Positions 31,285-43,200 of a stretch of 64,000 nucleotides of DNA are shown in pieces (position 1 is the first letter of the stretch; each line of letters begins with the position of its first letter). The notes under the pieces are model-generated. The model saw only the letters and a program-made list of their open reading frames with translations. It had not been told where the DNA came from and ran no database searches. This DNA comes from Dendrolimus kikuchii (lineage: Eukaryota > Arthropoda > Insecta > Lepidoptera > Lasiocampidae), in contig CM034389.1 in assembly GCA_019925095.2 (NCBI GenBank), positions 27,096,935 to 27,160,934 on the forward strand, written 5' to 3'. The translations under genes and the position numbers were made by a program.

Positions 31285-34200
31285 ATGACTACTGTTGAAG
31301 AGCTGAAAAAGAAAGTCCAAGAGCTGAAAGCTAAGTTAGCTCTCACTCAGGGAAATACCGGTCCAGTTCGCCAGAAAATCGATGTGATGTCGTCCGAAGT
31401 TGTCGACTCAAATCCTTACAGGTATTTTTTATAATTTCTTTTATTTAACTTCTATACATTTTATAACTTACGATTTCTTAAGAAAGAGAAACATTTCTAA
31501 AAGCTTTATTCGTTGAGTTTTTTCACTATTATAATGAAAGGTCGTCGTAAAATATAACAATATGTTTCCTTATAATATTATATTTTATAGTTTTATATAG
31601 CCTCTAATATCAGCTGAACACATAGAACATGTATTAAAATATAATTATTCAACTAAATGAACGTCAGATACGTCAACCTGGGTGTCCTAACTAATCCTAC
31701 ACCTGTGAGCTTTCTAGAAATATGTGTTGGTAGAACAGCTGTGTAACTTTATCATGTCATATGTTATAATGTTTTCAACACGTTGCGAAGCGGTGTACAT
31801 AGAATAGGAAGTAAAAATTAAATTTTAACTTACATATATGACCTTCAAAAAGTGTTCTCCAGTGAAACTTATTTTGAATAAAAAATTTTGAATTTGAATT
31901 TGAATTTGAAAAACCTCGCAATGTTTCCTTTATATATCATCCTATCTAGCCGTTAGCTTATTAAGTCATTCTAATTTATATGTCACAGTCGCCTAATGGC
32001 CCTGAAGAGGATGGGAATTGTGGACAACTATGAGAAGATCCGGGAGCTCTCTGTGGCTGTTGTAGGTGTTGGAGGGGTGGGCAGTGTCACTGCTGAGATG
32101 CTTACCAGGTGTGGCATTGGAAAGGTATGATTTCTCTATAATTCGAATAGTAGTTGTCATATTCTCATTCTTTTTAATTATACTCTTAGCCTCTTTGTAA
32201 GTCACTGTAATGATCGTCTTGCTGTGCTAGCAGCAATTTATAATTTCATCTCCTTGTTGTGTTTTCTTATTTATAAGTGTATTTAGTATTGTAGGTAGTA
32301 CGAAATAAATATGATTTCTTTATTTAATATACGTATTGGTGTACTGCAAGACTTATTAACCTATAAAGTTTAGATGCTCTCTCTCTTATTGAGGATGTGG
32401 TATCAGGTACAGGTTCCAACATGAAATGACCGGATGGTAATGTTTATCATATATCAAAATAAGAATTTTTTCTTTCATACAAATCCTATATAAACAGAGT
32501 GAGATAACAACAATAAATATTTTCGTTTTTAATTTGAGCATGAATTGAGCAAGCTATATCGAAGTGAACCGTAAACCGATACTGACAGCTGACTGCATGA
32601 ATGTGCGAATTGAAGTATCTTGGTTAACTGACATATAGTTATATATATGGCAGTTAACAAGTTCTTGTAATAAACCAACAATGTTGACTTTCAGCCAATA
32701 CTACTTTTGCAGGAAAAAAGCCTTTTAAATGATTCGTTTTATTGTGTCACTTTATGATTTTGCTTGTCTCACTTTGTCTTAGACCAATGGGATCTAATGT
32801 TGTAATGAAAATACTTTTATGTCATATAGTCCGTGAACTTCTGATACATCCTAACTAGTACTTTTGCATAAAACTTGTGTGCGGTATAGATACCACCAGC
32901 CAGGTGGTAGGGTATTTGCCCGACTGGATGGCTACCACCCCTGATCTAAAGTATGTTGCCATAACAACCTTGAGTTGTGTTCCGGCATTAGTGCCCAGGT
33001 TCCAGGCTCCCTCAAGGGAGCAGCAGCGCATTTGTAGCACCTTTGGTGTTGCAAATGTCCATAGGCGACGGTGACCTCTTTCCATGAAGTGGGCCGTCTG
33101 CCTGTCTGCTGAACTCCTGCAATAAAAAAAAATAAAAAAAAGATACGGCACATTTATTTATTACTTGAGATATAAAATTAATTTTGGGTGGTTATAAAAA
33201 AAAATAACCACAAAGGCTAAGGCGGGTGCGAAGCGAAGTAGAGCACCCGCCTTAGCCTTCTAACCTATATTAGAAAAGTTTGGATTTGGTCATAATAAGT
33301 GTGCCGTGTATCTATACCCCACCCCAAAACTTTATTTTAGGCAAAGGTCAGAATCATTTGGATTTTATGTCCCTCCTGTAAAATTTTGTTTGGAGTAGCT
33401 AGAATATCTCAGAAGCTCACGGACGATAGGTATGTTTAGATTGTATTATCAGCGTAACAACTATTCTATTGTACAACAGTGGGCCTAAAGCAGTCAGTTT
33501 TGAAGAATCACTTACAATTAATGACATTTACACATGTTCACATCCAGTGGTAATTATAAAACATAATATACAGTTCCATGTTATTTTGACATTTGTCATA
33601 TTTTTCACATGAACCAGATGAAACAGCCGTTTCAGATCCTTTTTATCTTAGAATGAAGACATAGGTCTGTCTGTAATAGAGAATTTTTTATTGTAGAAAC
33701 AATTTATTAGATTTTATAAAGAATGTCATTATTGTTAAAAACATTGTTCCACAAAATCCAGCATAAAGACAATTTGGATTGGTAAATGAGTAATGTACTA
33801 ACTACTTTACAAAGGTCATCATTCCACATTTTTCAACGCTTTAGGCCGTATATTCATTTGCGAGCCATAACTGTAATTGAGCGGATACAGTAACATGATC
33901 TAATGTATATGTTGAATATTAACTTCTTTTGAGACAACCAATGAGTCGCCTTGTACTGTGTATTCATCAGCGAGCTGTAACCATATCCACATAGACATCT
34001 AGTCTAGTGTGTACTTGTGAAATGATCTTTACTCGCGACATACAACGAGTTACCTTTGGGTGTGCATTCATTAGCGAGCTGTAACCAAATCTGCATAGAC
34101 ACCGAGTCTAGTGTGTACATGTGAAATGATCTTTACTCGCAATATGCAACAAGCTACCTTTAGGCTCGCACTCCTTAGCGAGCTGTAACTGTAACCTGAT

Positions 34201-37200
34201 AAATACAGTAAAGCATTCTCTGCATGGAATTTTAACTTTCACTATGCCGACTGTCATTGGCCTGTGCTGACTGTCGGCCGTCTGTGCTCACTGTCGGCGG
34301 CCTTTGCTTTGGTATGATATGGATACAGTAACTGCAATGGTTATGATTATGGCTCGCAGGTGAGTATGCAGCTTTACATGGCCAATTCCATGATTATAAT
34401 GGAACATATTCCATTACAATCATTAGTAGCTGCTGTAAAAATATACATTTAAATCCTGTTCCAGCTCATATTATTTGATTATGACAAAGTGGAGTTGGCC
34501 AACATGAACAGGCTGTTCTTTCAACCACACCAAGCGGGGCTCAGTAAAGTGGATGCCGCCGCTGCGACTCTCCAGAACATCAACCCGGACGTCACGATTG
34601 ATGCCTACAACTATAATATAACTACTGTGGAGAATTTCCAGAAGTTCTGTGATACTATTAAGTATGTTTTATTTTTTTAATTTATATCTATCTGATTGTT
34701 TCAGTTTTCCATTTGATGAATACAGAGCATTGAAAGTAAAAACAAAACCTGCAAGCTCACTGAAATATTCACATATATAAAAATACCAATTGTAGTACAA
34801 TATGTCATGTTGTTGCATGTCACATGTCACGATTTTCTAATAAGCAGAAAGAAGTATAATAATATCAGCCCATTAATGTCCCACTGCTGGGCTCGGGCCT
34901 TCCATTATAGGGGGACAAACAGTATACCCGCCACACTTGTCCAAGGCGGCTTGGCAGGTTTGACACATCGGTTATCTCAATGTGCAGGTTGCAGCACGAT
35001 GTTTTCCTTCACCGTTGTTAACACATGGTAATTGTAACAATATGCACATTGGATCATAAAACTGACTAAGAGGTGCATCCTCTGAGCCTGGGATGCGTGC
35101 GCTAGCCATTACGCTACCACGACTTTTCTTCTTTTGGAAAGAAGTAAATCTACAAAAATATGTGTGTAAACCATTCTCGAATGCACTTGGACACCACACA
35201 AACAGAAGAATGTTGTATATGTCGGGTTCACGCCGGGAGCGAACGGATGACGCTTCGAGAATAACACAATAATAATCTGAAATATTATAATGTGTGTAAA
35301 CCATTCTCGAATGCACTTGGACACCACACAAACAGAAGAATGTTGTATATGTCGGGTTCACGCCGGGAGCGAACGGATGACGCTTCGAGAATAACACAAT
35401 AATAATCTGAAATATTATAATCAATGTTTATTACACTAGAATTATTACAATTACGATATTAAATATTGCACAATAATATACAGAAATACTAGGACAACTC
35501 CAAGAGTTGCATCCACGCTTGTCAGGTGTCGAGCAGCAATTTACTCTTCAAGAATACTACGATTATCAAGCAGTAATTATCGACCACCTTATATTATGCC
35601 TCGTCCAAATCTGTCAATGCAGACTGTCGGTCGTAGACTTGGTTGTAGACTCGTAGACTGTCGGTTGAAGACTGCCCCTCCTCTGCCCGAACACCCAGTA
35701 TTTATAAGGCCCTCGTAGCGTGCTGCAGTGACAATATCCGGTAATGCTGTGGCGCCACTTCAGTTACACTTCCTTCATAAAACCAACTTCCGCCATACGT
35801 ATTAACTTCCAACATCCGGTTACTCCATTTTCGATATCCGTTAGCTTAATAATAAATGCTTCTATGTTGACATCCGGTTAAACAACTTCCAATAACAACA
35901 TGAAAGAATACTCTATCCGGTTATTGACTGCTTCCGTCATATGGTTATTTTATAATAACAAATACGATTCCTATATATATAAAGATATGTGTTCCATTTC
36001 TATGCACATTTTGTAGTGTTCAGAAAACATATATAGACACTCATCACAATTTTTTATATTGTCTATATATTTTATTTATGTCTTCCTTGTTTGTTGTAGG
36101 ACTGGTAGTCTGACGGGTGGTCCAGTAGATGTCGTCCTCAGCTGTGTGGACAACTTCGAGGCCCGGATGGCCATCAACACCGCCTGCAATGAACTGGACC
36201 AGAAGTGGTTCGAATCTGGGGTCAGCGAAAATGCTGTCTCAGGACATATACAGTTCATCATACCAGGAGAGACTGCATGTTTTGCCGTAAGTTAATTTCT
36301 TTACTATCACTTTGTCTCTGTTAATAAATGGCATTCGCATATAGTGGCCCCTCCACTGCTTAGATTTACAACAGCAGCAAAATCAAACACTACAAATAGC
36401 AAAAAATAGAATAATAAAAATAATTTACAATTTAACTATCATAATACTACAATTAAAATTTATAAAGAAACAAGGTTAATAAATATAAAGCAACCTTACA
36501 TATACAACACATGCATTTTAATAAGAAGTTCAAGCAAACAAACAAAAATAATCTTACATACATACATACATACATAACTTCACGCCAGTTCCCTTGCGGG
36601 GTAGGCACGAACAACAGAGTGCCATTTAGGCTTATTCTTACACACCGACAATTAGACAAAAATAATCTTCAGCGTTATATATTAGTAAATCATACTTATA
36701 GCTAATTTCAAAAGACTACATATACTATGTTCTTGTCTAGGTGACTTTTTGGACCTTAATTGACCTCTTGCAATTTTTTTAATAATGCAAATATTAATAA
36801 TAGTGTAGTATCCCCCTTTTTTTAAAATTTAGTTTTTTAAATTAATATAATAATAATAATAATCGGCAGACAAACACACATATTGTATATCCCCAAATTA
36901 AGCAAGTTACGCTCGTGTTATGGGTAATATACAACGGACTACTCTGGGGCCGATCCCAGACACCCAGACCATGGTAAATAACGGAGAAAATACGTTTCCG
37001 AAATTTACTATACCAGGAATCGAACCCGGAGCCTTTACGTTGCAGCGAGGTAGGCCCGCCCAGGCTTAGCCCGCTCAACCACTACAAATATTATAAGGCA
37101 GCTATGTTTGTCATAAGTAGATTGAATAATAATAAAAAAAGCAAATTTTTTATACATGTAGGTGTACAGTTGGTACACTTGCTCTTGCTTGTAGTGGTGG

Positions 37201-40200
37201 ATGCTGGCAGTAGTTGGTGGTGTGCTCGTGCTTTCTTGTAGTAGGGTGAAGAAAATACACCTTGTTGCTTACAGGGATTCTATCCGTGCAGGAACGGAGA
37301 AAGAATACAATTTCCTGCGGCCGGGCGGCCTGTCGTAAGAGGCGACTAAACAACCCACAGCCAGGTGGTAGGGCACTTGCCCGACTGGATGGCTATCACC
37401 CCTGGTCTAAAGCCTGTCGCCATAACAACCTCGAGTTGTGTTCCGGCATCAGTGACCAGGTTCCAGTGACCCTTAAGAGAGCAGCAGCGCATTTGTAGCA
37501 CCTTTGGTGTTGCATATGTCCATAGGCGATGGTAACCGCTTTCCATTAAGTGGGCCGTCTGCCTGTCGGTTGAACTCCTGCAATAAAAAAAAAAAAAAGG
37601 ATTCATTCTCATACTATCAGGTCTTGGATGCTGATCCCTGGGTTCAACTTAGTGATAGTTAAAGTTGTATGTTACGATTAATAGCAACTCATAGCGAATC
37701 CATCACAAAATATTTGTGAGCATTATTTATACTAATATTAAAGTAGGCTGCAGCGTCAGGAAAACCCTGTACATCGAACCGTACAGTAGGTTTAGTTTCA
37801 ATAGGGGTGCCAGAAATGATGTAAGGATGATTTGTTGTTTCAGTGTGCTCCACCTTTGGTAGTTGCCTCCAAGATAGATGAGAAGACCCTCAAGAGGGAG
37901 GGTGTATGTGCTGCCAGTCTACCTACTACCATGGGGATCGTTGCCGGGTTTTTAGGTAACTAAATTCTTTATTGTGCTGTACGTAAGCATTTATGAAATT
38001 AGTGACGTCTTCATCATCATCCTTGCGTTAAATCCCAGGTGCATCTGGAGCCTTGGTGTACTGGTGGAATGCCGAGATCAGCCGCCGGTACACCAGATAC
38101 AGGAGGAGGCGTCGCCGCGCCAATGACGCAGTGACCGTAGAAGCCGGCCTGTACGAGGGATACAGGAGCGCCAAAAAGGAGTTACAGGTCGCCATCAGGG
38201 AAGCCAAATCGGCGGCGTGGGTGGAACTATTGGGGACGCTGGACAACGATCCCTGGGGGCGCCCTTACCATCTGGTCCGGAATAAGCTCCGACCATGGGC
38301 GCCTCCGCTGACCCAGAGTCTCCCCCCACCCCAGGTGGCCGACATCGTTGGCGCTCTGTTCCCCTCGAGGGCCGAGCACCCGCTTCCCGCGATGGCACCG
38401 CCATCGCCGGAGCCCAGCGTGGAGCAAGACCAAGTGCCCGCAGTGACCCGGGAAGAACTGGGGGCGGCGGTGTTGAGGCTGAAGGCCAAGAACACCGCCC
38501 CCGGTCTCGACGGCATACCAGGGCGCGCGTGGGGTCTATCCCACGGCGCTCCTGCTCAGGAAGGAGGGGCGCCCGGCGGACTCTCCATCCGCCTACCGGC
38601 CCATAGTGTTGCTGGACGAGGTGGCCAAGCTGCTGGAGCGAGTGCTCGTGAACCGTCTCGTCCAGCACCTCGGAGAAGAAGGGCCGGATCTGGCGGAGAA
38701 CCAGTTCGGTTTCCGCCAGGGGCGCTCCACTGTGGACGCCATACGCCGTGTAAAGAGCCAGGCGGAGGAAGCGATCTCCCAGGGCGGGGTGCTGTTGGCG
38801 GTGTCTCTCGACATCGCCAACGCCTTCAACTCCCTGCCCTGGAGCTGCATCAAGGAGGCACTCCGCTACCACGGGGTGCCGACCTACCTCCGCAGAGTCA
38901 TCGGTGACTACCTCTCGGTGAGGGCCGTCGTATACCCGGGTCAGCTAGCCAGCTGGGGTCGGCGAGAAATGACGTGCGGTGTTCCGCAGGGGTCGGTGCT
39001 GGGCCCGCTCCTGTGGAACATCGCATACGATTGGACCATACGCGGTGCGGTCCTCCACGGTGTCAGCATCACGTGTTACGCCGATGACACGTTGGTTGCG
39101 GCCCGTGGACGGACCCACCGGCAGGCGGGCCTACTGGCCACTGCTGGGGTTGCGCACGTAATCGATAGGATCCGGCGACTCGGTCTGGAGGTGGCCTTCC
39201 ACAAGTCCGAGGCTGTGGTGTTCCACGGGCCTCGGAACAAGCCACCTCCGGGCTTGAGTATCACAGTGGGAGGCACCACCATCGGCGTCGGGACGACGAT
39301 GAAATATCTCGGACTCGTCCTCGACAGCCGATGGGAGTTTTCGGCACACTTCAAGCGACTGGCCCCCAGGCTCATGGGGGCAGCCGGCGCCCTATCACGG
39401 CTCGTCCCCAATGTGGGGGGGCCCGGCGCGCCGTGCCGAAAACTCTATGAGGGGGTCGTACGATCCATGGCCCTATACGGGGCCCCGATATGGGCGGAGT
39501 CCCTGACGGCCAAGAACGCCGCGTTGCTGCGACGTCCGCAGCGCGTGCTGGCCGTCAGGGCTATAAGGGGGTATCGTACGATCTCCTTCGAGGCGGCCTC
39601 CCTCCTAGCCGGATCCCCACCATGGGACCTAGAGGCGCGCGTCCTTGCGGCCGTGTACGATTGGCGCAAGGACGCCCTCAGTCGGGACTTCCGTCCTGCG
39701 CCTCGGGAAATCGAGGCTAAAAGGGCGGAGTTCCGGCAGGATCTCATGGTGGGATGGCGGAACCGACTTGCGCACCCCAGCGCCGGTCATAGGACCATAG
39801 AGGCAGTAAGGCCCGTCCTGCCACAATGGATTGACCGGAGGCACGGCACCCTGACGTTCCGCCAGACGCAGGTACTGACCGGGCACGGCTGCTTCGGCCG
39901 GTACCTGTGTCGGATAGGGCGTGAGTCGTCGTCAGGGTGCCAGCACTGCAGTGCCAGCGTCGAGGACACGGCGTTGCACACTCTGCAGGAGTGTCCAGCC
40001 TGGGATGGGGAGCGCCGTGTCCTCGGCGCAAACATCGGACCAGACCTGTCGCTCCCGGCCGTGGTCCAGGCCATGGTCGGGGGCCAACCTGAATGGGACG
40101 CCGTCGCCTCCTTTTGCGAGGCAGTCATGTCCGCAAAGGAGGCGGCGGAGCGGGAGAGAGAGCGAGCAGCCGCGCTCCTCTCCCGCCGCAATAACCGGTC

Positions 40201-43200
40201 TCGGCGCCGGAGGAATACGGACCTCCGGCCGCCATGAACGCGCGGCGCGGGTGACGGTCAGGGGAGGCTATAAGGCCGTCACCCGCATCTAAGGCCGCCG
40301 AGTAGGGGGCGCGTCAGTGCCCGCGCGCGCCCCTCAATTATGAGTACGGAGAGGCCTGCCCCAGTGCTGGGGTGGGCCCACGCCAGCCGGGGTCGCGGAA
40401 GAAAAGCTCACGCATATCCCGTGACCCCGGCTCATGGCGTCAGGTGGCACCAAGGGGTTTTAGTGGGTATTCCGGCTCCTCTAGCCGGCGAGTCCCACAC
40501 TCCCCCGCCGAAGTCTCCCCGGCGGGGGGTCCGCAAACGGATTTCCCCTTGTAAAAAAAAAAAAGTTCAAAACACTTTGAAGTACCTGCTTGGCTTTGGA
40601 ACAGTCACCCATTACTTAGGATACAGTGCGCTGACAGACTTCTTCCCCACGATGAGTTTGAAGGTAAGCTTATTGCATTTAGCGTCATTCTACTTTGAAC
40701 ACAATAAAATCTCTATTGATCCTTTCTCAAAATTTTACTAATGGACATTTCAAGTCCATCCTATTAAAAAATTATGTAATATTTTGAGTTAAGAATATAT
40801 AATAGCATATTCTAGTTGAATTGATAACACTTTATTGCACATCAAAATATACTATTACGAAAATAAATGAATCGAATGAATCGGCAGACAAACACACACA
40901 TTGTATATCGCCAAATTAAGCAAGTTACGCTTGTGTTATGGGTAATATGCAACGGACTATTCTGGGGCCGATCCCAGACACCCAGACCATAGTAAATAAC
41001 GGAGAGGCTTAGCCCGCTCAACCACAGAGGCGGTCTAACAAATCATATTTATAATACTTTCTAGGCAATACAGTAAACCTTATCGCTTAAAGCGTTCTGT
41101 TCCAGGCAACCTAAATTAATTAAAGGCATTTCTTTGCTAATGTGGCAATGTAGGTGGTGCAGGAAAAAGGGTGCAATAGATTCATCTACTGACTGAAACG
41201 AAAAGGTCAAATATATAAGTCTGTCATACAACGTTATCTGTTATAATGCATGATGAAAAAATGACTAAACAGATATACAATGCAAAAATGGATGGATGCA
41301 GAAGTCGTGGAAGGCCACGACACACCTTCCATGATCAAATTGATCGCGTACTAGCAGAAGGTGATGTCAGGAACCTTAAGAACAGACGAGCGTGCATGAC
41401 AAGAGCTATGAATGTCAAAGAAGCAAGTGACGTGCCTACCCCGCAAAGGAACTGGCGTGAAGTTATGTATGTATGTATGTTATACAACCAGTCATGCTAT
41501 ACGGGTCCAAATGTTGGGCCAGTAAAGTGATATATCACAAATGTCTCCACTCGGCTGAGATGAGAATGTTGAGATGGATGTGTGGTGTTACAAGAATGGA
41601 TAAGGTGAGAAATGAGTACGTAAGGGGATCTTTGAAAGTTGCACCCGTGACTGAAGAATTGAGAGGAAGAAGACTGAGTTGGTATGGGCATATTATGAGG
41701 GTTGAAAGTCACGTGACAAGAAGAATGTTATACTACAAGGGCTACGTTCCATTAGGGATTCACAACGACCGCGATTTTTCCCGTTCCACTTGATTGCGGA
41801 CGTTATAATCATAAACGCTAGTGGAACGGGTTATGGAGCGTTGATGTCATTAATGTCATACGCATTACGCAAATGTCATTGGTTGATATGAAAATCGCGC
41901 CTTTTTCAATATGTTGACAAGAGAGAATTAATGCTCTGTGGTCAACGCCCGTTTCGACCCACCTTTTGACATGGGTCGTTGTGGGCGTCGTGTGATCGTA
42001 AATGATGACGTCATTAATGACGTTTTCGCCACGACCACAACGATCGCGGTCGCCTTGTGGAACGGCTAACTGAGCATTTTGGGTGTTGTGAGTTACTAAT
42101 GGAATGTTCTGAAGGTGGATAGGTACAAATGTAAAGGTAGACCAAAAAAGAGACGGATGGATTGTGTGCAGGATGATATGATGATTTGTGGTGTGACAGA
42201 AGCTCTTGGTTTTAACTTGCCTATTCCTCGTATATGCAGGTTATATAATAAAATGAACAGTATAGACTTACATCATGACTGCTTATACGAATTTAAAAAA
42301 TATGTTCACTCAGTATCTCATCCGTGCAGGAACGGAGAAAGAATACAATTTCCTGCGTTGGGGCGGCCTGTCGTAAGAGGCGACAAAACAACCCACAGCC
42401 AGGTGGTAGGGCATTTGCCCGACTGGATGGCTACCACCCCCTGGTCTAAAGTATGTCGCCATAACAACCTTGAGTTGTGTTCCGGCATTAGTGACCAGGT
42501 TCCAGTGTCCCTTAAGAGAGCAGCAGCGCATTTGTAGCAACTTTGCTGTTGCAAATGTCCATAGACGATGGTAACCGCTTTCCATCAAGTGGGCCGTCTG
42601 CCTGTCTGCTGATCTCCTGCAATAAAATAAAAAAAAAAACTCTTTTTAATGACATCTGTATACACTTCTTCCTTCGTTGATAACTCTTTCACGGTACAGG
42701 CTGCCCGTTTATGGAACTCACTGCCACTCATCATCAGACGAGCTAAATCCATATTGTTAGATTTGACTGTATTTTGATTTAATTTCACTTAAATTAAGGG
42801 CTGATTATAAATAAAAAAGGCATGGAGCGAACTGTAATTTGCGTGTATTGCTCTCAACGGTTGGAGGCGGAAGGGACGGGTGGGAGACAAAAGGGATGCA
42901 ACACCGGATGGGGTTTTTGGTGTTGCTTGTGCAGAATCAGTGTTGCGAGTAAATTAAATATTGTGAATGTTAGGTAATCCAACACATATTGTCTTTTAAA
43001 CTGATGGCCATCTTTGGTCCTCTCAAGTCTAAAACTGGTTCTATATATAGTATGTATGATATATCTTATTTTTACATCCATACATACATAACTTCACGCC
43101 AGTTCCCTTGCGGGGTAGGCACGAACAACAGAGCGCCATTCAGGCTTATTCTTACACACCTCACTTGCTTCTTTGACATTAATAACTCTTGTCATTCACG

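Larger units (their letters stand above)
31423..34464 (+). other. UBA5 introns 1 and 2: contents
   Basis: Intron 1 (31422-31988) is AT-rich with a TTGAATTTGAATTTGAA run at 31890. Intron 2 (32125-34464) holds a short-class A repeat (32898-33141), a GC-rich 17-bp hairpin (33213-33259) and three tandem units (33860-34190). No further exon seen. Confidence 0.6.
41190..42200 (+). mobile_element. RTE type 2 LINE C-terminus, broken twice by insertions
   Basis: Segments 41190-41228, 41482-41746 and 42107-42200 rejoin to a usual RTE C-terminal order: KGQIYKSV, then [46 protein letters not shown], then [19 protein letters not shown]. The first break is a B-family LINE (duplicated flank ATACAA); the second is a MITE. 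Confidence 0.8.

Noticed and set aside
37956..38041. Possible splice from UBA5 exon 5 to AAATCCCAG/GTGCATCTGG, giving an in-frame fusion to the R1 reverse transcriptase
   Set aside because: The frame match has a one-in-three chance, the RT frame breaks at 38530, and the acceptor lies in a degraded repeat. Only an RNA junction would make it credible.
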